Assembly: GCF_032878955.1 (NCBI RefSeq)
Contig: NZ_CP043839.1
Span: 620,001 to 684,000 of the forward strand
Reading direction: 5' to 3'
From: Butyricimonas paravirosa
GTDB lineage: Bacteria > Bacteroidota > Bacteroidia > Bacteroidales > Marinifilaceae
Length of the DNA: 64,000 nucleotides
Below the pieces are notes generated by a model. It searched no databases, was not told where the DNA came from, and saw only the letters and a program-made list of their open reading frames with translations. A program made the position numbers and the translations under genes. This document shows, one piece after another, positions 42,574 through 51,849 of this stretch (its first letter is position 1; each line of letters opens with the position of its first letter).

Positions 42574-43236
42574 ATGAAGGTTCAAATAGAAGAAAGTTGG
42601 CAACAACGCTTACAGGATGAATTTGACAAACCCTATTTCGAGAAATTAGTGGCGTTTGTCAAGAGTGAATACAAGAAAGCTCATGTACTTCCTCCGGGAC
42701 ACCAGATATTTCATGTATTCAACGCCTGCCCCTTTGAAAAAGTAAAAATTGTCATCTTGGGACAAGATCCTTATCCTAATCCGGGTCAATATTACGGAGT
42801 ATGTTTTTCCGTACCGGATGGGGTAGCTATTCCCGGCTCTCTGGCAAATATTTTTAAAGAAATACACATGGACCTGGGGACACCCATCCCGACCTCCGGG
42901 AATCTGGACCATTGGGTAACCCAAGGGGTATTCCCCATAAACTCGGTACTCACGGTTCGGGCGCACGAAACGGGATCTCACAGAGACAAAGGCTGGGAAA
43001 TTTTTACCGATGCCGTGATCAAAAAATTAAGTGATGAACGGGAGAACTTGGTTTTCATGTTATGGGGAAGTTATGCCAAACAAAAGATGTCACTTATTGA
43101 TACTCGTAAACATCTTGTGTTAACTACCGTACACCCCTCTCCCCGTTCTGCTGAGTATGGTTTCTTCGGTTGTAAACATTTCAGTAAAGCCAATGCTTTT
43201 CTACGAAGTAAGGGTATTCAAGAAATCAACTGGTAA
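42574..43236 (+). CDS. ung: Uracil-DNA glycosylase, family 1
   Basis: 220 residues, normal length. The water-activating motif is VKIVILGQDPYP with the catalytic Asp (the usual following His is Pro here), the uracil pocket FSVPDGVAIPGSLANIFKEI, VFPINSVLTVRAHETGSH, and the Leu-loop region VHPSPRSAEYGFFG, where HPSPLS is more usual. It removes uracil from DNA as the first step of base-excision repair. It has its own promoter and is followed by a terminator shared with the convergent acetyltransferase gene. Confidence 0.96.
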   Translation: MKVQIEESWQQRLQDEFDKPYFEKLVAFVKSEYKKAHVLPPGHQIFHVFNACPFEKVKIVILGQDPYPNPGQYYGVCFSVPDGVAIPGSLANIFKEIHMDLGTPIPTSGNLDHWVTQGVFPINSVLTVRAHETGSHRDKGWEIFTDAVIKKLSDERENLVFMLWGSYAKQKMSLIDTRKHLVLTTVHPSPRSAEYGFFGCKHFSKANAFLRSKGIQEINW

Positions 43237-43242
43237 ACATGA

Positions 43243-43284
43243 AATTAAAAAAGCAGCATCCTCACGGATACTGCTTTTTTAATT
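43243..43284. terminator. Bidirectional terminator between ung and a GNAT gene
   Basis: AATTAAAAAAGCAG and CTGCTTTTTTAATT form a 14-bp perfect stem with A and T runs on either side, between the convergent stops at 43236 and 43283. Confidence 0.88.
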
Positions 43285-43885
43285 AATTCTCTTTCATGAT
43301 ACTGTAATAATAGAAATCTATCACCTTCCCATTTTTCACGGCCGCCTTGTGCAACACCGCCTCCAATTGATACCCTGCTTTCTCCAATACACGCATGGAT
43401 CCCGGATTGTAATCAAAAACCAAAGCGTAAAGTTTTTGGTAACCGAACGTTTCAAACGCGTATCGCGTGACGGCAGCCACGACTCTAGGCATGATTCCCC
43501 GTCCCCAGTAAGGTTCTCCCAGCCAATAACCGATTTCGGCTGTTACCCGTTCAATGTCACCTTCTGAACCAAACCCGATACTTCCTACTGCTTTCCCATC
43601 CACCTCGATCGCGAATCGCATCGGGGGTACAGGCATGGCATGAACCATACTGATATAATCAAAAGCATCTTGTTTCGTGTATGGATGTGGAAAGTGATCC
43701 ATAACATTATTCCAAATCTTCTCATTATTAGCATTTTCGGCTAAAGAATCACAATCCGAAAAACGCCATTCACGCACCACGAATCCCTCACCTTCAATCC
43801 TAACTCTGTGCTTTTTTTCCCGTAACATTAAGAACTCATTTCCCTGATTCATCGATCGGGGCAAATCGCTTACACCTGTTTTCAT
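43283..43885 (-). CDS. GNAT acetyltransferase, RimJ/RimL-like
   Basis: 200 residues; an internal ATG at 43828 is the alternative start that removes a non-conserved 19-residue leader. The acyl-CoA-binding core is clear: FVVREWRFSDCDSLAENANN at the start, AIEVDGKAVGSIGFGS, ERVTAEIGYWLGEPYWGRGI (the Q/RxxGxG/A region), MPRVVAAVTRYAFETFGYQKLYALVFDYNPGSMRVLEKAGYQLE. Enzymes of this group acetylate N-terminal amines of proteins, or small molecules; the substrate is unknown. It is preceded by a palindrome that overlaps its -7 element. Confidence 0.92.
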   Translation of the reverse strand: MKTGVSDLPRSMNQGNEFLMLREKKHRVRIEGEGFVVREWRFSDCDSLAENANNEKIWNNVMDHFPHPYTKQDAFDYISMVHAMPVPPMRFAIEVDGKAVGSIGFGSEGDIERVTAEIGYWLGEPYWGRGIMPRVVAAVTRYAFETFGYQKLYALVFDYNPGSMRVLEKAGYQLEAVLHKAAVKNGKVIDFYYYSIMKEN

Positions 43886-43939
43886 AATTGCTAGATTCCA
43901 AGGAATCTCTCCTTTATCATTTTTTGTTTTTGTATATTA

Positions 43940-43963
43940 AAACTACGCAAACATACGTAGTTT
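43940..43963 (-). promoter_or_regulatory. Promoter of the GNAT gene inside a palindrome
   Basis: AAACTACG (43940-43947) and CGTAGTTT (43956-43963) flank TATGTTTG read on the minus strand (43948-43955), a perfect -7 element. An operator centred on the -7 box implies tight repression or a local regulator. Confidence 0.55.
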
Positions 43964-44071
43964 AATAATATCTTGTTCCGTCCCCCTCAAATAAATTTTT
44001 CAACCGTCAATCTCACAGAACAGCCAAGCCAACACGAAGATAAATCCCGTATTCCAACAAAGAAAATAACA

Positions 44072-44105
44072 AAAGTCGGGCCGCATATTATGCTAACCCG
44101 ACTTT
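44072..44105 (-). terminator. Terminator of the second Sus-like operon
   Basis: AAAGTCGGG and CCCGACTTT (44072-44080, 44097-44105) form a 9-bp stem and are followed on the minus strand by TTGTTATTTTC. It lies 31 bp after the last gene of the operon. Confidence 0.8.
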
Positions 44106-44135
44106 CAAATCTACCACGTCAAAATTAAAAACACA

Positions 44136-44666
44136 CTACTTCACGATAATCGTGAAACAATTATCCACGTCTTTAGAGTACCCCTCGTTCGAAAACGTAA
44201 GTGAAATCACATAACGTCCCACGGGAATATCATGATGACAAGGCACATTCAACATACCATCCCCTTTCACGGTCAACACGGCTTTCAATTTTCCGGCATC
44301 TCCATCATTACTCGCCACGCTTTTAATCGAAACATAAATCGGTGCAGTTCCGTCCACCCCTTCAATCGGGGTACTCGTCCACGGGATGTTATATTTATCC
44401 CGTGTATAATCCTCTCCTCCTCCTATTTCAAGCGTGGGATAAATTCCCATTTCAATACACCTTTCAGGATCAAATCCCATGTCAACATACCGCTCGTATT
44501 CCGGGTTAGGGATAATTTCCGGGACAGCATTATCCAAAACAGCCTTTACCTCCAATGAATCAATTTCATAACCGGCCTTCTCAACATTTAAGAACCCAAT
44601 GGTCACATCCTGACAAGAAGCCAAGACCGCCACAAACAATATCCATACTATATTTCTCATAACCAT
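44136..44666 (-). CDS. Lipoprotein at the end of the second Sus-like operon
   Basis: 176 residues; the second ATG (44660) gives a better leader. Lipobox AVLASCQDVTI (Cys18). The mature protein is beta-rich with a DxxGDAGKLKAVLTVKGDG segment and a final immunoglobulin-like YVISLTFSNEGYS strand, reminiscent of the surface-exposed SusE/SusF- or BT-type accessory lipoproteins but without clear family marks. It follows the fasciclin-like gene by 4 bp. It may help to bind the substrate on the cell surface; this is inference. Confidence 0.68.
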   Translation of the reverse strand: MVMRNIVWILFVAVLASCQDVTIGFLNVEKAGYEIDSLEVKAVLDNAVPEIIPNPEYERYVDMGFDPERCIEMGIYPTLEIGGGEDYTRDKYNIPWTSTPIEGVDGTAPIYVSIKSVASNDGDAGKLKAVLTVKGDGMLNVPCHHDIPVGRYVISLTFSNEGYSKDVDNCFTIIVK

Positions 44667-44670
44667 CCTA

Positions 44671-45315
44671 TTAAATATGTCCTAATCGATACGAGTAATT
44701 CAACGCATGTACCACGCCATTCGTCGGTTGAATATCCGGTGAAGACATGGGAATCTTTCCCCATGAAAGCGACCAGCATTTCAAACTGACTTCTCCGGCA
44801 TCCGGTACCCCGGCGTAATCGCTACCCTCCCGGTAAGCGATAAAACGATTCCCCGCCAAACAGGTAATCCAAGTTCCCCCGTCCTGCCCCGATTCATTGA
44901 TCTCGAACTCTTTATTTTTATAAGCAATGTCCTCCTTTAAAATCTTTCCTTTCGTAACGTGCTTCAACAGGAATTCCCTACAAAGCGATTTCGGAATATC
45001 CGAAACCTTCGTGTACACCTTCGTCAAATCTTCATTCTCGTGTGAATCAAAAATAAAACGTTGTATGGAATAAGAAGGTATTCCCCAAAATGTGATCTCC
45101 GGCATCGTGTCCACTTTTCCCTCGAACAAATCCGTCAACCCGGCATGTTCAATCATTTGTACCGTTAATTCCCAATTATAGGTATCTCCACGCATATAAT
45201 CCATCATGTTACAATCATGGTAAGGTGACGATACTCCAGAATTAATCACATCCTGTTGTGTGCAAGCACTCAATATCCCCACGCAACACAATATCAATAT
45301 TATAGTTCTCATCAT
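44671..45315 (-). CDS. Fasciclin (FAS1)-like lipoprotein
   Basis: 214 residues, lipobox GILSACTQQD (Cys18). The FAS1-like pattern is visible in MIEHAGLTDLFEGK, ITFWGIPSYSIQRFIFDSHE, SLCREFLLKHVTKGKILKEDI and the closing TNGVVHALNYSY, which corresponds to the usual NGVIHVID end of a fasciclin domain. FAS1 lipoproteins are frequent accessories of SusCD loci and bind surface ligands. The gene lies 21 bp after the SusD stop and 4 bp before the next lipoprotein gene. Confidence 0.78.
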   Translation of the reverse strand: MMRTIILILCCVGILSACTQQDVINSGVSSPYHDCNMMDYMRGDTYNWELTVQMIEHAGLTDLFEGKVDTMPEITFWGIPSYSIQRFIFDSHENEDLTKVYTKVSDIPKSLCREFLLKHVTKGKILKEDIAYKNKEFEINESGQDGGTWITCLAGNRFIAYREGSDYAGVPDAGEVSLKCWSLSWGKIPMSSPDIQPTNGVVHALNYSYRLGHI

Positions 45316-45336
45316 TCTAAATTTTAAAATTCTAAA

Positions 45337-46881
45337 TTACATATACCGCAACCAGTATGAATTCTGACGCATCAACGTATTTTTATTAAATGCACCACTT
45401 TCAATTGCATTAAAGAAACACCCGTCTATAAAATCCTGATCAGAGGCTTTTCGGAAACCCTCTTCCAACTCCGTCCGCACGTATCCATTCCGGATCACGT
45501 CATAATAGCGGTATCCCTCCATCAACAACTCTTTCTCCCGTTCCTTAAAAATTGCATAACGTAAATCCCCGCCATATTCTGAAGAAGAATAGAGTTTAGC
45601 ATTTGCCCGGCGACGAATCGTGTTCAAATCCTCCATCGCTCCGGCAATATATTCCCCTCCCAAACGGGCTCGACATTCTGCCCGTAATAGGATAATATCA
45701 GCTAAACGCCACCAGATTTTGTTTTGATTAATATTACTCAAAAATTTCATCCATCCATCATCTTGATAGTAACCATATCTCCATTTATAGGGATAAGCAA
45801 AGCCATGAGTTATTTCCACGCTATCCGGATGGGCCATTTCCTCAAACTTATAAAAATAAGCGTCTTTACGCAAATCACCATCCGGGAACATCTCCCGTAC
45901 AGTCGTTGTTTTAATATTAAAAGTATTCCATTCATTATCCGAAGGCGTGGCAAGATTATTAATCGGCCAATTCTCGTACTCTCTTGCAGGATTAAATTTC
46001 AACATTTGCCACATACTTCCCAATTCTATCCACTGATCCTTATACACCGATTCAAAAATACTTTCTTTACTACCCCCAACCATGACCTCCGTGCAAACCT
46101 CTTCCGGGGACAAGGCCAATTGATAAACAGATGAATCGATTACCCACGAACAAGCCCGTTCCGCTCTTAGCCAAAGTTCCCGTTCGTCATAATTTCTTTG
46201 GTCTTCCCGGGCAAAATACTTTCCCCCGGCTTTCCACGCGCATAAATGAGCTAACAAAGCATTCGCTGCTCCCTTGCAAGGAGTTGACTTATAACTAGCA
46301 TATTGTCCTTTAGAATCCTTTATTTCCGAGAAATCAGGTAAAGCGTCCACGGCCTCCTGTGCCACTTCTATCGCATAATCTGCAATTTCCGTCCACGGGG
46401 ATTTAGCCACTGGCTTGGGTTCGACCTCATCTTTAATCAACACGCACTCGCCCCATTCTTTCAATAAGTCATAATAAATAAAAGCCTTCAAAAAATACCC
46501 TTGACCAAGATACAAATTCTTCCGATCTTGATCAAGATCACTATGTTTCGCTAAATATATCGTCCGGTTAGCCACGGAAATCACGTTATAGTGTTGTCCC
46601 CAATCTCCACCCGGAATTACTTGTGGGTCCAGATTCCGTCTCAAAGAAAGGGTATATTCTACTTCATCAGCGTAACTACCATTCACGTAATTTGAACCAT
46701 TATTATAGTGCATCATCATATAAGTCCTGATAATCGCTTGCGCCCCCCGAACAGATGCCTCCAACTCTTTCTCCGTCATGCTATTCCCGTAAGTCAAGGA
46801 ATTTTTGGGTTCCATATCCAAGAGATCCTCGCACCCGACAAGAAACCAAATACTTGTTATTAAAATAATAAAATATCTCAT
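45337..46881 (-). CDS. SusD/RagB-family outer-membrane lipoprotein
   Basis: 514 residues with lipobox WFLVGCEDLL (Cys17). SusD features: a DLLDMEPKNSLTY start, LYLGQGYFLKAFIYYDLLKEWGE, TPR-like KGAANALLAHLCAWKAGGKY, LADIILLRAECRARLGGEY, and the C-terminal AIFKEREKELLMEGYRYYDVIRNG. It forms the lid of the SusC encoded 4 bp upstream and contributes substrate binding. The operon lacks any visible hydrolase, so the ligand is not known. Confidence 0.95.
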   Translation of the reverse strand: MRYFIILITSIWFLVGCEDLLDMEPKNSLTYGNSMTEKELEASVRGAQAIIRTYMMMHYNNGSNYVNGSYADEVEYTLSLRRNLDPQVIPGGDWGQHYNVISVANRTIYLAKHSDLDQDRKNLYLGQGYFLKAFIYYDLLKEWGECVLIKDEVEPKPVAKSPWTEIADYAIEVAQEAVDALPDFSEIKDSKGQYASYKSTPCKGAANALLAHLCAWKAGGKYFAREDQRNYDERELWLRAERACSWVIDSSVYQLALSPEEVCTEVMVGGSKESIFESVYKDQWIELGSMWQMLKFNPAREYENWPINNLATPSDNEWNTFNIKTTTVREMFPDGDLRKDAYFYKFEEMAHPDSVEITHGFAYPYKWRYGYYQDDGWMKFLSNINQNKIWWRLADIILLRAECRARLGGEYIAGAMEDLNTIRRRANAKLYSSSEYGGDLRYAIFKEREKELLMEGYRYYDVIRNGYVRTELEEGFRKASDQDFIDGCFFNAIESGAFNKNTLMRQNSYWLRYM

Positions 46882-46885
46882 CTGC

Positions 46886-49800
46886 TTAAAATTTAACCGT
46901 TAAACCCAATGTAAACTTACGTGCCAAGGGATAATTTTTCCCCGTATCGAATCCCGTACGCACATCCACGATTTCAGGATCGAGACCGGAATAATTGTGC
47001 CAAGACAAAAGATTCTCCCCACTCACGAAGAAACGTACCTGTTCCAATTTACAAGATTTCATTAAAGATGCCGGCAACGTATACCCGATAGACAATGTTT
47101 TTAACTTTAACCAATTCACCTTTTCCACATCCCGATCCGTAGTATTATAATTCCCTACCCCTTGATCGGTTTGCCATTGTGTATACCTTGCTCCCGTATC
47201 TCCCGGTTGCTGCCAAAAATGTTGTTTATTCATGTTCATCATAAATGGATGTAAGATTTCGTTCGGATAACTTGTCTTTAGAGAGGAATTTGCCAGTGTA
47301 TTCACGATATGTCGGCCGATTTGGAAGGTAACCGACATATTCAGATCGAAATTCTTCCAACGTACCTCGTTCACGATACCTCCCGTCACGACAGGTAAGG
47401 CACTCCCTTGGTAAATCCGATCTTCTTCACTGATAATTCCATCCCCATTTACATCTATAAATTTATAATCTCCCGGCTTATAAAATGTACTTTTATCTCC
47501 ATTATTCAAATAAGAACTGATTCCCGCATTATTGTAAGTAACAGGCAATTCATCCTGTTTATTCACAAAACCATCTGTCGCCAAGGTATATATTCCATTT
47601 AAAGCCTTCCCGATAATACCAATTCGAGGAATATCCTCCCCCGTGTATGACTTCTCAAATCGATTCCAATTCTTGGCCCCGTTCACTGAAATTTTCCAGT
47701 ACAAATTATCCTTCCGGAAGATCTCGTACCGGATCAACAATTCAATCCCCTCGTTAGATACCGCCGCTGCATTTCTCCACTGATAAGCAAAACCGTTATA
47801 ATCCCCCGGCAATTCAATCTGCCATAACTTATCACTTGAATAGCGATAGTAATAATCTAACGTCAAACCCAAGCGATAATTGAACATATCCATATCCAAC
47901 CCGAAATCATACTGGTCTGTTTTCTCCCAGGACAGTTCCTCGTTATACAACCCGTTTCCCCACGACAAAGTACTCTCCCCCATAAAGGGTTGTCCGGAAT
48001 ACAACGATCCCAATGCCAGGTAACATTCCTCGAAATGCATCCCGGAACGTCCCCAACTGGCCCTGATCTTTCCAAAACTCAACCATTCCAAATTATCCTT
48101 GATAAAACTCTCCTCGCTAAAATTCCATCCCCCGGCAATGGAAGGAAAGGTTCCCCAACGATTTTTCGCCCCGAAGGTTGAACTTCCATCTCGACGAAAA
48201 CTTGCTGAAATGAAATACTTTTTCTGATAATCATACTCCAAACGGGCAAACCAGGATAGTAAGGATTTTTCTTTCATGTCTGATTCGTATGCCTGCAAGG
48301 GAATTACCTCCTTATAATCGTAAATTTCTTTTTCCGCCAACGTCGGGAAGCCACTTGGTACATACTGGATCTTATCACTGGGAGAATTCCGGCCACTTCC
48401 ACCATTATATTCCTCTTGATCATATTGGTAGGAAAAACCGGCAAGTAAATTAAACGTGTGATCTTCCTTAATCGTCTTCGTGTAGGTTAACATGGTTTCG
48501 CTCAAAGCCATCACGTTAATTCCGGTCTCTCCTATACTCATGGAATACCCATCCGTATCCAGGTAAGACGGAGAGAAATAATGCCGCCTATGAATCGAAT
48601 AATCCGCGGCAAGAGAGGTCGATACGTTCAAGCCATCCAGCACATCATACCCGATCTTTATGTTGGCCCTTCCCCTCACGGATCGATTTTTTTCCTTTAT
48701 CCCCTGAAGAGATTTCAACACCTCATCCCACACCACGCTCCCTTTACCGGGAAGTAGGGTTGTCAATTCAAAAGGATCACCGGGAATAACATCCACGCTC
48801 GCGCTGGTTTGAAAGCCCTCCATTTGATTCTCGGAACTTCTTTTACGATTCGTCAATGAAAGATAGAAACGCAAATCCACGTTTAAACGATTCGCCGGGA
48901 TTACATTCAGATTGGTAGTCAAATCAATACGATTAAATCCAGTTCCTTTCAACACGCCTGCCTCATTATAATATCCCAAACCGAAACCATAATTTATTCT
49001 ATCCGATCCTCCGTATGTCTGTATATTCGCGTTCGTCACTTTTCCTGTTTCAAAGTACATTGGAAAAAAATTCGTTGCATGATTATAAAACGCATTTAAA
49101 CTATCCTGAAGAATAATCCCGTCTACCGGTTGTACATCACTTTTGGGATAAAACCAATCCAAAAAAGACAATCGATTCTTTTCCATCTCGGATATAGAAC
49201 TCGGATATTTATATTGCCTGTTTTCCCAATCCAGATAAGCTTTAGGCATATTCCGCAATGCCTTTATCCGCCACCATCGTTCAGCCCTTCCGACCATCAG
49301 CGTCGGTAACTTGGGTAGTACACTCCACGTTTGGGAAACATTCACGGAAAAAGTAGCCTTTTGATTCGCTCGTCCTTTTTTCGTTGTCACGATAATCACG
49401 CCGTTTGCGGCACGAGATCCATAAATAGAGGCTGCCGAGGCATCCTTCAAAACCTGCACGGATTCAATCATATCGGGATTAATCTCGGCCAACAGGTTCG
49501 TACCCGTAATCGGTGAAGTAAACGAATTCAATGGCACCCCGTCAACCACCCACAAGGGATTCGAAAACTGGCGACTCTTCTGTTCCACGTCCAAAGAATT
49601 ATATCCCCGGATAGTAATAATCGTTCCACCTCCCCCGGGCGCCCCGGTAATGTTCGTCACGTCCATTCCCGCAACCCGTCCTTGTAACAGGCTGGCAATA
49701 CTCCCCGACGGAATTCCCCTCAATTCATCCGCTTTAATCACCGAGATTGCCCCGGTTGCCTCCCGACGGGTTGTCGTTCCGTATGCCACCACAACCGCCT

Positions 49801-50446
49801 CATCCAAAGCCTGTATATCTTCTTGCATCACGATCCGAATCGTATCTCGCGTGGTTGCCGAAAAAGTCAAGCTCTGCGTCTTATAGCCCACGAAAGAAAA
49901 TTCTAACGCCCCCTTGGCCAAAGGTAACATCATACTGAAAATTCCCTTGGAATCCGTCGCCGTTCCTAAAGTCGTTCCCGTCAATTTCACCGTCACGCCG
50001 GGCATGGCCTGTTTTTTCTCGTCAACGACTCTCCCCACGATCCGCAATCCTTTTTGAACAGAATCTTTCCCCCACATCGAAGTACGTTCTTTTATAATCA
50101 CCAGATTATCATCGAAAGTAAATCCCAGTCCCAATTTTGTCAACAACTCGTCAAGAACCTGACTTAACTCTTTATCAACAACTTGAATACTCACCCTCCC
50201 CCGGGCTTCCACCACCCGGTGATTGTAAAGGAAACTACAATTAGATTGTCGTTCCAACTCTTGAAACACCTTTTCCAACGACACGTTCCGAAACTCCACA
50301 GACACTTTCGCCTGCTGAGAATACACCGCTGCCTGAATCTGAAAAAGACAACACATCATAAAAATAAATACAAATTTCATCATCAACACGCATTTTCGGA
50401 CAAAAATCCAACCATCGGATCTTGTGCCGATTCGATTTTTTTTCAT
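46886..50446 (-). CDS. SusC/RagA-family TonB-dependent transporter with STN domain
   Basis: 1186 residues. Parts: a leader ending near residue 43 (QIQAAVYSQQ; a second ATG at residue 22 is a plausible start), STN domain about 46-115 (VSVEFRNVSLEKVFQELERQ), carboxypeptidase-like barrel 135-220 (GRVVDEKKQAMPGVTVKLTG), plug (EAVVVAYGTTTRREATGAIS, PLWVVDGVPLNSF, LKDASAASIYGSRAANGVII), beta-barrel to the C-terminal FTLGLTVKF. Its STN domain pairs it with the FecR protein encoded upstream. Standard SusC in all visible respects. Confidence 0.96.
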   Translation of the reverse strand: MKKNRIGTRSDGWIFVRKCVLMMKFVFIFMMCCLFQIQAAVYSQQAKVSVEFRNVSLEKVFQELERQSNCSFLYNHRVVEARGRVSIQVVDKELSQVLDELLTKLGLGFTFDDNLVIIKERTSMWGKDSVQKGLRIVGRVVDEKKQAMPGVTVKLTGTTLGTATDSKGIFSMMLPLAKGALEFSFVGYKTQSLTFSATTRDTIRIVMQEDIQALDEAVVVAYGTTTRREATGAISVIKADELRGIPSGSIASLLQGRVAGMDVTNITGAPGGGGTIITIRGYNSLDVEQKSRQFSNPLWVVDGVPLNSFTSPITGTNLLAEINPDMIESVQVLKDASAASIYGSRAANGVIIVTTKKGRANQKATFSVNVSQTWSVLPKLPTLMVGRAERWWRIKALRNMPKAYLDWENRQYKYPSSISEMEKNRLSFLDWFYPKSDVQPVDGIILQDSLNAFYNHATNFFPMYFETGKVTNANIQTYGGSDRINYGFGLGYYNEAGVLKGTGFNRIDLTTNLNVIPANRLNVDLRFYLSLTNRKRSSENQMEGFQTSASVDVIPGDPFELTTLLPGKGSVVWDEVLKSLQGIKEKNRSVRGRANIKIGYDVLDGLNVSTSLAADYSIHRRHYFSPSYLDTDGYSMSIGETGINVMALSETMLTYTKTIKEDHTFNLLAGFSYQYDQEEYNGGSGRNSPSDKIQYVPSGFPTLAEKEIYDYKEVIPLQAYESDMKEKSLLSWFARLEYDYQKKYFISASFRRDGSSTFGAKNRWGTFPSIAGGWNFSEESFIKDNLEWLSFGKIRASWGRSGMHFEECYLALGSLYSGQPFMGESTLSWGNGLYNEELSWEKTDQYDFGLDMDMFNYRLGLTLDYYYRYSSDKLWQIELPGDYNGFAYQWRNAAAVSNEGIELLIRYEIFRKDNLYWKISVNGAKNWNRFEKSYTGEDIPRIGIIGKALNGIYTLATDGFVNKQDELPVTYNNAGISSYLNNGDKSTFYKPGDYKFIDVNGDGIISEEDRIYQGSALPVVTGGIVNEVRWKNFDLNMSVTFQIGRHIVNTLANSSLKTSYPNEILHPFMMNMNKQHFWQQPGDTGARYTQWQTDQGVGNYNTTDRDVEKVNWLKLKTLSIGYTLPASLMKSCKLEQVRFFVSGENLLSWHNYSGLDPEIVDVRTGFDTGKNYPLARKFTLGLTVKF

Positions 50447-50526
50447 ACTTTTATACTTTGAAAGTTACACATAGCATACAGGGTTTGCATGTACCACCAG
50501 ACTTACCCTCATGCTTTACTTTTAAG

Positions 50527-50553
50527 AGCTGTTCCCGTCCATCGTGAACAGCT
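50527..50553. terminator. Hairpin between the second fecR and susC
   Basis: AGCTGTTC (50527-50534) pairs with GAACAGCT (50546-50553). Read on the minus strand it follows the fecR stop by 2 bp and would end or attenuate that transcript before susC; on the plus strand it is followed by TTTTTATTT. Confidence 0.6.
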
Positions 50554-50555
50554 TT

Positions 50556-51701
50556 TTATTTCAACTGAATAATAACGTTATTTCCTTTTCGATTAAATAC
50601 CACGTTCTCCGTCTGTTCAAATTTTCGAAGTAAATTCCCGACATCCTCGTACCGTTTCACTTTTCCCGTAAACTCCAGCCGCTTCGCCTCCTCATTCTGG
50701 TAAAAGACCTCCAAACCATACCACACGGAAAGAGTTGTCATAATCTCTTCCAACGAGGCTTGCCTGAATTTATAGTACCCGTCTTTCCACGAAGTGTATA
50801 ACTCGGTATCGACTTCCCTAACACTTGTCAATTTTAGCCCTTTACGGTATTCGAATTGCTCACCCGGAACAATCCGGAATGATTCATCATTACACGTGAT
50901 TTCAACACTCCCCGTCACGAGCGTCATGGCTATCGACTCCATCCGCTCGTACGCTTTCACGTTAAAAGACGTTCCCAGTACCCGAACGTCCATTTCTCCC
51001 GCGTGTACCCTAAAAGGACGCACGCTATCTTTCGCCACTTCAAACCAAGCCTCGCCCTTTAAAAAGACTTCCCTCTGCCCGTCACGAAAAGCTTCCGGGT
51101 AACGTAACTCCGAACCGGAATTCAAAAACACCATTGTTCCATCGGATAGAATAACCCGAAATTCCCCACCGACCGGAACTGTCAACACGTTGTAAATATC
51201 TTCCCGCACCTCACCTTGCATCACGGAATACACGAGAGTATTACCCTCGTTAGTCACACGCAACGTGGTATCAGCCACGATCACTTCCTTCACATCCCTT
51301 TTCAACGGAACCACTTCCCCATGTTTCAATGTAAGCATTACCTGCCCGTTCCCCGGTCTGAACGGTTGCTCCATCGTCCCCTTCTCTCCAAACGGTAGCC
51401 CCCACCACGTCAAGGCAATTCCTATCACCAGCAACACTCCCGCAACCGCGGAAATATACGTGTACCATCTGATCTTCCTTTGTTTACCTCGTTCAAGCCG
51501 CCTTGCTACCCGTTTATAGGCGACTTCCCGAACAATTCCCCCTCGTTCCCGAATAAATCGCACGGGTTCTTCCAACCGGACCAACAACTGATACTCCCTC
51601 TCGTGTTCCTCCCTCCAAACCTTCAAATCTTGTCGCTCTTCGTCCGATAGCGTCTCCCCGGCGACCACTTTGGCTATAGTTCCATAAATTTCATCTTCCA
51701 T
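50556..51701 (-). CDS. FecR-family anti-sigma factor (FecR + DUF4974)
   Basis: 381 residues from the ATG at 51701 (MEDEIYGTI); an ATG nine bases earlier is the alternative. Cytoplasmic N-terminal about 90 residues, membrane helix near 84-104 (WYTYISAVAGVLLVIGIALTW), FecR domain (TVPVGGEFRVILSDGTMVFL, GEAWFEVAKDSVRPFRV) and DUF4974 (FRQASLEEIMTTLSVWYGLEV). It controls the ECF sigma factor encoded at 53.0-53.6 kb on the same strand; a DUF4143 ATPase gene on the other strand separates the two. Confidence 0.94.
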   Translation of the reverse strand: MEDEIYGTIAKVVAGETLSDEERQDLKVWREEHEREYQLLVRLEEPVRFIRERGGIVREVAYKRVARRLERGKQRKIRWYTYISAVAGVLLVIGIALTWWGLPFGEKGTMEQPFRPGNGQVMLTLKHGEVVPLKRDVKEVIVADTTLRVTNEGNTLVYSVMQGEVREDIYNVLTVPVGGEFRVILSDGTMVFLNSGSELRYPEAFRDGQREVFLKGEAWFEVAKDSVRPFRVHAGEMDVRVLGTSFNVKAYERMESIAMTLVTGSVEITCNDESFRIVPGEQFEYRKGLKLTSVREVDTELYTSWKDGYYKFRQASLEEIMTTLSVWYGLEVFYQNEEAKRLEFTGKVKRYEDVGNLLRKFEQTENVVFNRKGNNVIIQLK

Positions 51702-51796
51702 GATCTGCAATATTTCCCATAAAACACCGCAGATTCAAAATCATGTGACAGGAAAAGTGATTTTTTTTCAAAAAAATATCAATCCTATTATTTGAT

Positions 51797-51838
51797 TTAC
51801 TCAACATATTGAGTAATTTTACTCAAGATATTGAGTAA
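51797..51838 (+). promoter_or_regulatory. Tandem 20-bp palindromic operators before the DUF4143 ATPase gene
   Basis: TTACTCAACATATTGAGTAA (51797-51816) and TTACTCAAGATATTGAGTAA (51819-51838) differ at one base and are spaced 22 bp. They end 11 bp before the ATG at 51850. ATTTG words just upstream may be part of the promoter, which the sites would block. No regulator gene is adjacent. Confidence 0.7.
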
Positions 51839-51849
51839 ATTAGTTACCT

